From contig NZ_JADBEK010000001.1 of the NCBI RefSeq assembly GCF_014873145.1, positions 9,238,001 through 9,302,000 of the forward strand: DNA of 64,000 nucleotides, in the 5' to 3' direction. Positions within the stretch are counted from its first letter, which is position 1. Every line of letters begins with the position of its first letter. This stretch comes from Nonomuraea angiospora. GTDB taxonomy: Bacteria; Actinomycetota; Actinomycetes; Streptosporangiales; Streptosporangiaceae. The notes under the pieces were generated by a model. It saw only the letters and a list, made by a program, of their open reading frames with translations, was not told where the DNA came from and searched no databases. The position numbers and the translations under genes were made by a program. Positions 51,355-59,684 of the stretch are shown here, in pieces.

Positions 51355-54300
51355 GCGAGCGGGCCAGGCATCGGCTCTGGCTGGCGATCTGCTGCCTCGG
51401 CTTCGCCGTGCTGGCGTTCACCACCAAGCCCGGCAGCATCATCTCCGACACCAAGCTCGACCTCGCGCTCAACCCGATCGGCTGGCTGGAGCGCGTCGCC
51501 CACCTGTGGGACCTGCAGCATTTCGGGCAGCTCCAGAACCAGGCCGCCGGCTACGTGTTCCCGATGGGGCCGTTCTTCGCGCTCGGCGAGCTGGCCGGGC
51601 TGGACGCCTGGGTGATCCAGCGGCTCTGGCTGACGGCGCTGCTCTGCCTGGCCTTCCTGGGCGTGGAGCGGCTGGCCAGGCAGTTGCGCATCGGCGGGCC
51701 CGGCACCGCGATCGCCGCCGCGCTGGCGTACGCGCTGGCGCCGCGCACGCTGTCGATCCTCGGCGAGATCTCGATCGAGTGGCTGCCCGCGGCGATGCTG
51801 CCGTGGATCCTGATCCCGCTGCTCACCGCCGCGGAGACGGGCCAGCGCGCCCGCGGCGCGATCAGGTCCGGGCTGGCCGTGGCGCTGTGCGGCGGCGTGA
51901 ACGCGGTGGCGGTGCTGGCCGTGCTGGTCGCCCCCGTCGTCTACATCCTCACCCGGCCGCGCCCGGTGCCCCGCTGGCGGCTGCTCGCCTGGTGGACCGG
52001 CACCGTGTCGGTGGCCACGCTGTTCTGGTGGCTGCCGCTGCTCCTGGTGGGCCGTTACGCGTTCTCCTTCCTGCCGTACACCGAGACGGCCTCCACCACC
52101 ACGCAGGTCACCTCGCTGACGAACGTGCTGCGCGGCGCCTCCGACTGGGTGCGCTACCTGACCGTCAACGGCGTCGCCACGCAGCCGCCCGGGTACGAGA
52201 TCGCCACCGCGGCCGCCATGGTCGTGGTCACCGGCCTGCTCGCCGCGCTCGGCCTGGCCGGGCTGGCCCGGCGCGACCTGCCGGCCAAGGGGTTCGTCGT
52301 CACCCTGTTCCTGATCGGCACGGCGGCGCTGGTCGCCGGGCACATGAGCGCGCTGGAGCCGGTCGTCGCCGAGCCCGTGCGCTGGCTGCTCGACGGGCCG
52401 CTCGCGCCGCTGCGCAACCTGCGCAAGTTCGACCCCCTCGTCCGGCTGCCGCTGGCGCTCGGCCTGGCCCACCTGCTGGCCCACGTGACGGCCAGGGCGC
52501 GGCTGCCGATCCGGTCGGTGGCCGTGGCGACGCTCGCCGCGCTGGTCCTGCCGGTCTTCAACCAGGGCCTGGCCCCGCCCGGCGAGTTCAAGGAGGTGCC
52601 GCTCTACTGGCGGCAGGCCGCGACGTGGCTCAACCAGAACGCCGGCGACGACGGGGTGCTCGTCGTGCCCGGCGCCAAGTTCGGCGAGTACCTGTGGGGC
52701 CGGCCCATGGACGACCCGCTGCAGCCGCTGTCCGCCGTCCGCTGGACCGCCCGGCAGGTCACGGCGGCCGGCTCCGTGGGCATGACCAGGCTGCTCGACG
52801 TCATCGACCAGCGGCTCACCGCCGGCCACGGCTCGGTGGGGCTGACCGAGGTGCTGCGCAGGATGGGCGTGCACTACCTGCTCGTCAGGAACGACCTGAT
52901 GCGGGCCAACCTGCAGGGAGCCTGGCCGTCACGCGTCTACGAGGCGCTGCGCGAGTCGCCCGGCATCACCAAGGTCACCTCGTTCGGCGGCGAGGTGGGC
53001 GACACCGCCACCGACGACGCCGTCGAATCGGTGGACTGGCCCTTCCCGGCGCTGGAGCTGTACGAGGTGTCGCAGAGCAGCGACCTGGTCAGCGTGGAGC
53101 CCGCCGGGGACGCGCTGGAGGTGCGCGGCGGCCCGGACTCGCTGCTGACGATGGGCGACCTCGGCCTGCTCGGCGAGGGTCCGGCGCTGGTGAACGGCGA
53201 CGGGGCCGACTCCGGCCTGCCCACCGTGGTCAGCGACGGCCTGCGGCTGCGCGAGCGGCAGTTCGGCGAGATCAGGTCCAACTGGTCACCCACCCTGACC
53301 GCGGACCGGCGCGACGACTTCACCGGCGTCAAGGAGCTCGACCTGCTGGAGGACGGCTGGCTGGAGGAGACGGCCACCGCCGAGTACGACGGCATCGCCG
53401 ACGTCACGGCCTCCTCCTCGGTCGCCGACGCGGACGCCGTGCCCGGCCTCAGCACCCCCGGCCGGGGCCCCTGGGCCGCGCTGGACGGCGACCTGGACAC
53501 CGGCTGGGAGAGCGGCGGCTGGAAGCGGCCGGAGAACGAATGGCTGCGGATCGACCTCCGCCAGCCCCGGGAGATCCCCCGGCTGCGGGTGACCTTCACC
53601 AACAACCTGCTGATCAGCCAGTCGGTCCGCAAGGTGGCCGTGGAGACCGAGAACGGCCGGCTGGTCCAGGACGTCGCCAGGACCAACGACGCCCAGACGC
53701 TCGGCGTCCCCGCCGGGCCGACGAGCTGGGTGCGGATCAGGGTGCTGGGCACGTACAACGCGGAGTGGAGCTTCGTGCAGCGGGTCGGCATCACCGAGAT
53801 CGCGATCCCCGGGATCCTGCCCGGCCGCACCATCAGGATGCCGGGCCGGGACGGGGACGTCTTCGTCATGGACCGCGGGCTGGACGAGCGGCCGCGCTGC
53901 ATGCGCAACTGGGCTCGCTGGGTGTGCAACCCGCTGCTGGTCAGGTCGGGTGAGGAGGGCGCCGGGTTCGACCGGACGTTCACTTCGGAGTCCGGCAAGA
54001 AGACCGCCCTGCGGGGCTCGGCGGTGCTGCGGGACGTCGCGCTCGTCGACCGGTTCACCCGGCTGAGCGGCGACCTGACCACGGTGACCGGGTCGTCGGC
54101 GATGAGCAAGGACGCGGTGCTCGCGCCGAGGTCGGCGTTCGACGCCGACTCCGCCACCACGTGGGTGCCCTCGCCGGAGGACGCCGAGCCGACGCTCACG
54201 CTGGGCTGGAAGGGCAAGCGGACCGTCTCGCAGATCCAGGTCGCCCGCCCCGGCGGCGACCGGCAGGCGCTCGACGTGGTCGTGACCGGCGCCAAGGGCG

Positions 54301-55406
54301 AGGTCCGCGGCGGCCGGGTGGACGCCGGTGGGACGCTGCGGTTCAAGCCGCTCACCACGACGCGGCTGAAGCTGCGCTTCTACCCGGCCTCGCGCCGGCT
54401 CCAGGTCACCGAGCTGGTGATCCCCGGCCTCAGCCCGGCGAGCCGGCCGGCCGGGCCGGAGTTCCGGCTGGGCTGCGGGCTGGGCCCGACCCTCCAGGTG
54501 AACGGCGCGGCCGTGAAGACCAAGGTCACCGGCGTCTATGCCGACCTGCTGGAGGGGCGGCCCGTGCGGATCACCGCGTGCGGCCGGGTCACGCTGCGGG
54601 CGGGGGACAACCGGGTGCGGGCGGCCGGCTGGGAGCCGTTCGCCGTGGAGAACCTCGCGATCGGCGCGTTCCCGCCACGGCGCAAGGCCGTGGAGAGCTC
54701 CGCCGCCCGCGGCGCCTGGTCCTCCGTCGAGCGCGAGGTACGGGTGAGCGCGCCCGAGGACTCCTTCCTCGTGGTCAACGAGAACTTCAACACCGGCTGG
54801 CGGGCCGAGCTGGACGGCCGGCAGCTGCGCCCGATCCGGATCGACGGGTGGAAGCAGGGCTGGCAGCTGCCCGCGGGCACGGCGGGGACGGTGCGGCTGA
54901 CGTACGGGCCCGACCAGCCCTACCGGCTCGCGCTCGGGCTGGGCCTGGCCGGGATCGCGCTGCTCGCGCTCCTGTCCCTGGTGATGCACGGCCCCCGCCC
55001 CGAGCACGTCAAGGAGACCGCCGCCGCGGCGCAGTCGCGGCTGGCGCGCTGGCGCGTGCCCTACGTCGTGGTGCTGGGCCTGGCGTTCGGCGGCTGGGTG
55101 GCGGACTGGCCCGGCATGCTCGTGGCGCTCGCCGCCGTCGTGGCCACCCTCTGGCTGCGGGTACGCCTCCCGTACACGCACTGGGCCTCCGCCGGCCTGC
55201 TCGGCGCGGCCACGCTGGCGCTGGCCGCCGGGGTGTTCCTGCGCAACCGGGGCGTCGACGTCGATCCGCTGCTCGACCAGGTGCCGCAGCTCCTGTCGTG
55301 CGCGGCGATGGGGTCGCTGTTCGGTCAGCTCGTCACGGCGCCGGAGCCGACACCGGAGCCTGAGGTTCCGGCCGAGCGGGAGGTGCTGACCGCCACCGGC
55401 GGCTGA
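51351..55406 (+). CDS. aftD: AftD-like alpha-(1->3)-arabinofuranosyltransferase
   Basis: 1351-residue membrane enzyme. The N-terminal GT-C part (about 1-450) has about eleven helices and the acidic first loop SIISDTKLDLALNPIGWLERVAHLWD. The long outside region (about 450-1190) contains two F5/8C-like carbohydrate-binding sandwiches (ALDGDLDTGWESGG...WLRIDLRQPREIPRLRVTF; AFDADSATTWVPSPEDAEPTLTLGWKGKRTVSQIQVAR). A C-terminal domain (VVNENFNTGWRAELDGRQLRPIRIDGWKQGWQLP) is followed by four helices. AftD transfers arabinofuranose from decaprenyl-phospho-arabinose. GTG 51351 follows GGGAGG and overlaps the upstream stop. The 3' end overlaps the convergent acyltransferase gene by 74 bp. Confidence 0.85.
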   Translation: MSERARHRLWLAICCLGFAVLAFTTKPGSIISDTKLDLALNPIGWLERVAHLWDLQHFGQLQNQAAGYVFPMGPFFALGELAGLDAWVIQRLWLTALLCLAFLGVERLARQLRIGGPGTAIAAALAYALAPRTLSILGEISIEWLPAAMLPWILIPLLTAAETGQRARGAIRSGLAVALCGGVNAVAVLAVLVAPVVYILTRPRPVPRWRLLAWWTGTVSVATLFWWLPLLLVGRYAFSFLPYTETASTTTQVTSLTNVLRGASDWVRYLTVNGVATQPPGYEIATAAAMVVVTGLLAALGLAGLARRDLPAKGFVVTLFLIGTAALVAGHMSALEPVVAEPVRWLLDGPLAPLRNLRKFDPLVRLPLALGLAHLLAHVTARARLPIRSVAVATLAALVLPVFNQGLAPPGEFKEVPLYWRQAATWLNQNAGDDGVLVVPGAKFGEYLWGRPMDDPLQPLSAVRWTARQVTAAGSVGMTRLLDVIDQRLTAGHGSVGLTEVLRRMGVHYLLVRNDLMRANLQGAWPSRVYEALRESPGITKVTSFGGEVGDTATDDAVESVDWPFPALELYEVSQSSDLVSVEPAGDALEVRGGPDSLLTMGDLGLLGEGPALVNGDGADSGLPTVVSDGLRLRERQFGEIRSNWSPTLTADRRDDFTGVKELDLLEDGWLEETATAEYDGIADVTASSSVADADAVPGLSTPGRGPWAALDGDLDTGWESGGWKRPENEWLRIDLRQPREIPRLRVTFTNNLLISQSVRKVAVETENGRLVQDVARTNDAQTLGVPAGPTSWVRIRVLGTYNAEWSFVQRVGITEIAIPGILPGRTIRMPGRDGDVFVMDRGLDERPRCMRNWARWVCNPLLVRSGEEGAGFDRTFTSESGKKTALRGSAVLRDVALVDRFTRLSGDLTTVTGSSAMSKDAVLAPRSAFDADSATTWVPSPEDAEPTLTLGWKGKRTVSQIQVARPGGDRQALDVVVTGAKGEVRGGRVDAGGTLRFKPLTTTRLKLRFYPASRRLQVTELVIPGLSPASRPAGPEFRLGCGLGPTLQVNGAAVKTKVTGVYADLLEGRPVRITACGRVTLRAGDNRVRAAGWEPFAVENLAIGAFPPRRKAVESSAARGAWSSVEREVRVSAPEDSFLVVNENFNTGWRAELDGRQLRPIRIDGWKQGWQLPAGTAGTVRLTYGPDQPYRLALGLGLAGIALLALLSLVMHGPRPEHVKETAAAAQSRLARWRVPYVVVLGLAFGGWVADWPGMLVALAAVVATLWLRVRLPYTHWASAGLLGAATLALAAGVFLRNRGVDVDPLLDQVPQLLSCAAMGSLFGQLVTAPEPTPEPEVPAEREVLTATGG

Positions 55407-56502
55407 GCCGCAGCGCGTTCTCCTCGACGAGGTGGTAGCTCACGGCGCTCACCAGCAGCGCGGCGACGAGCGTGGGCACCGCCACGCCCACGAAGTCGCC
55501 GCTGAACACCGGGCGGCCGGTGAGCTTGTAGTAGAGCGTGATCACCGGCGCGTGCCACAGGAAGAAGCTGTACGAGATGCGCCCCAGATAGGCGGCCACG
55601 GGGTTGCCCAGCACCCGGTGCGGCAGCGTGTCGCGCCGGGAGGCCAGCGCGAACGGGGCCACCAGCAGCACCGCCACCGCCGTCTCCAGGACCATCCGCC
55701 ACAGCGACTGCGACAGGCTGGGCAGCGTGAGGGTGCGCGGCCCGGCCAGCTCCGTGCTCAGCACCGCGAACGCCAGCAGCGCCAGCACCAGGAGTTGCGG
55801 CGCCAGCGCGTCCACCACCTCGCGCCGCCTGATCCACACCGACAGCACGGCCATCGCCATGCCGGCGGCGAAGAAGATCAGGTGGTTCGGCAGCCACAGT
55901 GCCAGCTCCGGCTGGTCGAGCACGTGCGAGACGACCACGCCGGCCAGCGAGATCACCGGGAGCACCGCGATGCCGCCGAGCAGCCGCAGCGGCCGGTTGC
56001 CGCCGCGCGCCCACCGGTGCAGGAGCCAGGCGAGCCCCGGCAGGACCAGGTAGAAGGCCATCTCGATGGGCATCGTCCACATCTGGTAGAGCCCGTCGGG
56101 CGCCCGCCCCTGCTCGAAGTAGTTCTGCAGCAGCAACAGCCACTTGAGCCGGCCCGTCCAGTCGAGCTGCCCCCACGCCCAGAGCGCCACCGCCGTGACC
56201 AGCCAGTAGGCGGGCAGCACGCGCATCGCCCGCCGCCACAGGTAGCGGCCCACCCGCGGCGACGGCGCGTCCTCCAGCACGGCGCGGGCCCACGGCCGGT
56301 AGAGCAGCAGCCCGGACAGCAGGAAGAAGATCGGCACGGCGATGCCGAGCCGGGACGTCATCCAGGCGAACATGCCCTCCTGGTAGATCATCCCGGTGTT
56401 GCCGCCCACGTGCAGGACCCAGACGCCGAGCGCGGCCAGGGCGCGGATGCCGTCGAGCGCGGCGTCCCGCCCGGGGGCGGGGCCTTCCGGGGCGGCCGTC
56501 AT
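55333..56502 (-). CDS. Membrane acyltransferase (OafA/YrhL family)
   Basis: 389-residue acyltransferase_3 protein with about ten helices. It begins RDAALDGIRALAALGVWVLHVGG, the conserved family start containing the catalytic His, and has IPIFFLLSGLLLYRPW, QMWTMPIEMAFYLVLPGLAW and ISYSFFLWHAPV. These enzymes O-acylate sugars of cell-wall polymers or glycolipids using acyl-CoA. The ATG at 56502 overlaps the methyltransferase stop (ATGA). It ends in a proline-rich tail within the 3' end of the AftD-like gene. Position matches Rv0228 in the mycobacterial locus. Confidence 0.87.
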   Translation of the reverse strand: MTAAPEGPAPGRDAALDGIRALAALGVWVLHVGGNTGMIYQEGMFAWMTSRLGIAVPIFFLLSGLLLYRPWARAVLEDAPSPRVGRYLWRRAMRVLPAYWLVTAVALWAWGQLDWTGRLKWLLLLQNYFEQGRAPDGLYQMWTMPIEMAFYLVLPGLAWLLHRWARGGNRPLRLLGGIAVLPVISLAGVVVSHVLDQPELALWLPNHLIFFAAGMAMAVLSVWIRRREVVDALAPQLLVLALLAFAVLSTELAGPRTLTLPSLSQSLWRMVLETAVAVLLVAPFALASRRDTLPHRVLGNPVAAYLGRISYSFFLWHAPVITLYYKLTGRPVFSGDFVGVAVPTLVAALLVSAVSYHLVEENALRLSRRWRSAPPARPEPQAPVSAPAP

Positions 56503-57218
56503 CCGAGTTTCCTGAGCACCAGGACGAGGTTCCACGTGACGAACTCCCGGACGACGGGGACCTTGACCAGCGGACGGCACCACCACGGCAGGTAGCGCGG
56601 GAAGGCGTCGACCAGCTCGACGTCCGGTGCGGACCTCGCCCAGCGCAGGCCGTGCGCGACGGAGACGGGGAAGAGCGAGCGCCCGTAGCGGTTCTTGGGC
56701 TGCCTGCCGTGCACCCGCGCGTACCGGCGGGCGGCGTGCTCGCCCCCCAGATAGTGCCAGGGCGAGGTCTCGTGCCCGCCCCACGGGGAGAGCCAGTTCG
56801 TGTACGCGAGGAAGATCAGCCCGCCCTCGCGGGTGACCCGGGCCATCTCGGCCGCCATCCGCCACGGGTCCGGAACGTGCTCCAGCACGTTGGAGGAGAA
56901 GCACACGTCGACCGACCCGTCGGCGAGCGGCAGCTCCAGGGCGCTGCCCAGTACGCCGGAGCCGGGCACGCCCTGGCCGGTCAGCTCGCCCGCGTCGACG
57001 TCCACGCACACGCACCGGGCGCCGGCCCGCCTGAAGGCGTCGGCGAAGTATCCAGGGCCGCCGCCCACGTCGAGCACGGTGGCGCCGACCAGGGACACGC
57101 GGTCCACGAGCTGGGCGGCGGTGTCGGCGGCGAGGGTGGTGTAGTACGCGTCCGGCTTGGCCTGCTCTGTCCTGAACGCGCGGAACAGCCGGATGGACCT
57201 GGCCAGATCGGCACGCAT
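56499..57218 (-). CDS. Class I SAM-dependent methyltransferase
   Basis: 239-residue methyltransferase. The SAM-binding motif I is ATVLDVGGGPGYFADAFRRAGARCVCVDVDAGEL (about residues 50-85); the later motifs DGSVDVCFSSNVLEHVPDPWRMAAEMARVTREGGLIFLAYTNW follow. A C-terminal extension (HGRQPKNRYGRSLFPVSVAHGLRWA; YLPWWCRPLVKVPVVREFVTWNLVLVLRKL) suggests membrane association. ATG 57218 is chosen because the -10 TATTCT (minus strand, 57251-57256) is too close to the GTG at 57248. A KstR-like palindrome (57255-57268) overlaps that -10. It matches Rv0224c by context and precedes the acyltransferase gene with ATGA overlap. Confidence 0.82.
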   Translation of the reverse strand: MRADLARSIRLFRAFRTEQAKPDAYYTTLAADTAAQLVDRVSLVGATVLDVGGGPGYFADAFRRAGARCVCVDVDAGELTGQGVPGSGVLGSALELPLADGSVDVCFSSNVLEHVPDPWRMAAEMARVTREGGLIFLAYTNWLSPWGGHETSPWHYLGGEHAARRYARVHGRQPKNRYGRSLFPVSVAHGLRWARSAPDVELVDAFPRYLPWWCRPLVKVPVVREFVTWNLVLVLRKLG

Positions 57219-57254
57219 GCCCGCGACTCCGTCCCGTCGAGAAGACACCCAGAA

Positions 57255-57268
57255 TAGAACGCGTTCCG
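57255..57268. promoter_or_regulatory. KstR-like site TAGAACGCGTTCCG
   Basis: Matches TnnAACnnGTTnnA except at the last base. It overlaps the probable -10 of the methyltransferase/acyltransferase operon (AGAATA on the plus strand, 57251-57256), a position suited to repression. Confidence 0.5.
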
Positions 57269-57340
57269 ATGCCTGGGTACAGGCAATCGGCGGATGACGT
57301 CAAGAGAGGGGGCGGGCAACCGGCGGAACGTTGCCGTCCG

Positions 57341-57354
57341 TAGAACATGTTCCG
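57341..57354. promoter_or_regulatory. KstR-like site TAGAACATGTTCCG
   Basis: Second site in the same 292-bp divergent region, again one mismatch from TnnAACnnGTTnnA. Eleven of the fourteen fixed-order bases, including AAC and GTT, are shared with the site at 57255. Confidence 0.5.
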
Positions 57355-57406
57355 ATTTGTTACCCCGATGTGGCTGTCAAGACGTCTCGGCGGATGCTAC
57401 TTTCCA

Positions 57407-57470
57407 GTAACGATCATGTTACGTACATCACACGCGCGACTTGATGTCCGGGGGGCGGGGCGCTGAGTAT
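57407..57470 (+). promoter_or_regulatory. Candidate promoter region of the DUF3068 gene
   Basis: GTAAC-N6-GTTAC (57407-57422) is an inverted repeat. TTGATG (57441-57446) and GAGTAT (57465-57470) form a possible -35/-10 pair with an 18-nt spacer, giving a leader of about 35 nt before ATG 57511. Confidence 0.35.
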
Positions 57471-57510
57471 GTAACCGGTTCTCGCACCTTCGACGCCAGG
57501 AGGATCTTGA

Positions 57511-58452
57511 ATGCAGCGCACACCTGTACTCGTTCTCGTCGCCGTTGGTGCGTTTCTGGTCGTTCTCGCGGGGATGGTCAGATTCTGGGCGGCGGACCGG
57601 ATCATCTCCGCGCCGGCGGACCAGTACAACACCGTCGAGCTCGAGGCCCCGTCGTCCCAGTACTTCTCCGTCGCCGACGGCAAGGTGCTGACCGCCAACC
57701 TCAAGATGCTGGTCACCACCCGCGGCGACGTCTCGCAGGCCACCGACTCGCGCGTCGTGTGGGACGAGTTCACCGTGGTGGACGACGTCACCAACAACAA
57801 GCCGCAGATCAACATCTCCGAGCGGCGCAGCGCCTTCGACCGGCACACCGGCGTGGGCATCAACTGCTGCGGGGTGAGCGTCAACAAGGAGCCCGTGACC
57901 CTTCAGGGGCAGATCTACCTGTTCCCCTTCGGCACGGAGAAGAAGACCTACAAGTACTTCAACCAGACGGCCAAGCGCGCCTTCGACGCGACGTTCGTCG
58001 GCGAGGACACCGTGGACGGGCTGCCCGTCTACAAGTTCCAGCTCAAGGTGCCCCCGACCAAGATCGCGACGCTGAGCGCCCCCGCCTCGATGATGGGGAT
58101 GACCGGGACCGGTGACGTCCAGGTCGACCGCTGGTACGAGGGCGTGGACACGTACTGGGTCGAGCCCACCAGCGGCGCGCCGGTCAAGCAGGAAGTGAGC
58201 AGGAACGAGACGCTCAAGAGCCAGGATGGGGTCGAGCGGGCCAAGGCCCTGGTCGCCACCGCCTCCTTCACCCCGAAGACCGTCTCCGACCTGGTGGCCA
58301 CGGCCAGGGACGCCAAGAACCAGATCACCCTGGTGAAGACCACGATCCCCATCACGCTGCTGGCGGCGGGGCTGCTCGCGTTCGCGGTCGCGCTGGCGTT
58401 CGCCCGCCGCCGTGAGCCGCGCCCCGTGGTCAAGGAGCCGGTCGGCGCGTAA
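57511..58452 (+). CDS. DUF3068 (PorA-like) membrane-anchored protein
   Basis: 313-residue protein with a membrane helix at each end (about 5-25 and 277-297) and a roughly 250-residue outside domain between them. Family features are LKMLVTTRGDVSQATDSRVVWDEFTVV, INCCGVSVNKEPVTLQGQIYLFPFGTEKKTYKYFNQTAKRAFDATFVGEDTVDGLPVYKFQ and VDTYWVEPTSGAPVKQEVSRNETL. This is DUF3068, present in Rv0227c of the same mycobacterial neighbourhood; function unknown, linked to the envelope. AGGAGG (57498-57503) lies 7 nt before the ATG. A 10-bp hairpin terminator follows the stop. Confidence 0.87.
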   Translation: MQRTPVLVLVAVGAFLVVLAGMVRFWAADRIISAPADQYNTVELEAPSSQYFSVADGKVLTANLKMLVTTRGDVSQATDSRVVWDEFTVVDDVTNNKPQINISERRSAFDRHTGVGINCCGVSVNKEPVTLQGQIYLFPFGTEKKTYKYFNQTAKRAFDATFVGEDTVDGLPVYKFQLKVPPTKIATLSAPASMMGMTGTGDVQVDRWYEGVDTYWVEPTSGAPVKQEVSRNETLKSQDGVERAKALVATASFTPKTVSDLVATARDAKNQITLVKTTIPITLLAAGLLAFAVALAFARRREPRPVVKEPVGA

Positions 58453-58456
58453 GCCC

Positions 58457-58470
58457 TGGAACAGGTTGCA
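58457..58470. promoter_or_regulatory. KstR consensus site TGGAACAGGTTGCA
   Basis: Exact match to TnnAACnnGTTnnA, five bases after the DUF3068 stop and about 108 bp before the next start. It shares the 11-mer GTTGCAGTTCG with the second site 76 bp further on. Confidence 0.55.
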
Positions 58471-58472
58471 GT

Positions 58473-58504
58473 TCGGCCCGGCTGGCCGTGAAGGGCCGGG
58501 CCGA
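58473..58504 (+). terminator. Terminator of the DUF3068 gene
   Basis: Perfect 10-bp stem TCGGCCCGGC (58473-58482) with GCCGGGCCGA (58495-58504), 12-nt loop, no T tract. Confidence 0.65.
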
Positions 58505-58532
58505 GCTCATTACTAGAGCAAAGGTTCTAGGG

Positions 58533-58571
58533 TAGAACGCGTTGCAGTTCGCTGGTTTCGCGGCTTATCGT
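58533..58571 (+). promoter_or_regulatory. KstR consensus site and leaderless promoter of the flavin oxidoreductase gene
   Basis: TAGAACGCGTTGCA (58533-58546) is an exact TnnAACnnGTTnnA match and overlaps a possible -35 (TTGCAG, 58542-58547). After an 18-nt spacer, -10 TATCGT (58566-58571) ends 6 nt before ATG 58578. Binding of a repressor here would block RNA polymerase. A related sequence TAGAGC-AAAG-GTTCTA lies just upstream (58513-58528). Confidence 0.6.
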
Positions 58572-58577
58572 CGGCTC

Positions 58578-59684
58578 ATGCGGACACGTGTCACGGACAT
58601 GTTCGGAATCGAGCTCCCGATCTTCGCCTTCAGCCACTGCAGGGACGTGGTCGCGGCCGTGAGCCGCGCCGGCGGCATGGGTGTGCTCGGCGCGCTCTAC
58701 TTCACCCCCGAGGAGCTCGAGACCGAGCTCAAGTGGATCGACGACCACGTGGACGGCAAGCCGTACGGCGTGGACGTCGTCATGCCCGCCTCCTACGAGG
58801 GCGCCGACTTCGCGCCCGAGGAGCTGGTGGGCCGCCTGCAGTCGATGATCCCCGACGGCCACCGGGGGTTCGTCGAGAACCTCCTGGCCAAGCACGGGGT
58901 GCCGCCGCTGTCGTCGGACGCCGACCCCGGCAAGGTGCTGCTCGGCTGGACGGACGCCACCGCGCGCCCGCAGGTCGAGGTCGCCCTGCGGCACCCCATC
59001 GCGCTGCTGGCCAACGCGCTCGGCCCGCCCCCCGCCGACGTGGTGGACCTCGCCCACGCGCACGGGGTCAAGGTCGCCGCCCTGGCCTCCACGCCCCGGC
59101 ACGCGCTCAAGCAGGTGGAGGTCGGCGTGGACGTCGTGGTCGCCCAGGGCACCGAGGCCGGCGGCCACACGGGCGAGATCTCCACCATGGTGCTGATCCC
59201 GCAGGTGGTGGACGCGGTGGACGTGCCCGTCCTGGCCGCCGGCGGCATCGGCAACGGCCGCCAGATGGCGGCGGGGATGGCGCTGGGCGCCGAGGGCGTC
59301 TGGACCGGCTCGCTCTGGCTCACGGTCGAGGAGGCCGACACCCCGGAGATGGCCAAGCGCCGCATCCTGGAGGCCACCTCCCGCGACACGGTCCGCTCGC
59401 GCAGCTGGACCGGCAAGCCCGCGCGGCTGCTCAAGAACGCCTGGACGGAGGCGTGGGAGTCGGAGGAGTCGCCCGGCACGCTGCCGATGCCCCTGCAGTT
59501 CATGCTGGTGTCGGACGCCCTGCGGCGCATCGGCCGCTCCGACGTGTCGGACCTGGCCACCTTCCCGGCCGGCCAGGTCATCGGCCTCACCAACCAGGTC
59601 CGCTCGACCAAGGACGTCATGTTCGGCCTGGTGGAGGAGTACGGTGAGGCGCTCGAACGGCTGGAGCGCCTCACCGGCGACTAG
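58578..59684 (+). CDS. Nitronate-monooxygenase-like flavin oxidoreductase (IpdC-type candidate)
   Basis: 368-residue FMN-binding TIM-barrel protein. It starts MRTRVTDMFGIELPIFAFSHCRDVVAAVSRAGGMGVLGALYF and contains the FMN/phosphate-binding segments VDVVVAQGTEAGGHTGEISTMVLIPQVV and PVLAAGGIGNGRQMAAGMALGAEGVWTGS. The family includes nitronate monooxygenases, FabK and the sterol-ring enzyme IpdC. Given two exact KstR-type sites upstream and the sterol genes alongside, a role in steroid CoA-thioester redox chemistry is more likely than nitronate detoxification, but this is inference. ATG 58578 fits the -10 box spacing. Its TAG is shared with the convergent crotonase gene in CTAG (59681-59684). 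Confidence 0.8.
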   Translation: MRTRVTDMFGIELPIFAFSHCRDVVAAVSRAGGMGVLGALYFTPEELETELKWIDDHVDGKPYGVDVVMPASYEGADFAPEELVGRLQSMIPDGHRGFVENLLAKHGVPPLSSDADPGKVLLGWTDATARPQVEVALRHPIALLANALGPPPADVVDLAHAHGVKVAALASTPRHALKQVEVGVDVVVAQGTEAGGHTGEISTMVLIPQVVDAVDVPVLAAGGIGNGRQMAAGMALGAEGVWTGSLWLTVEEADTPEMAKRRILEATSRDTVRSRSWTGKPARLLKNAWTEAWESEESPGTLPMPLQFMLVSDALRRIGRSDVSDLATFPAGQVIGLTNQVRSTKDVMFGLVEEYGEALERLERLTGD

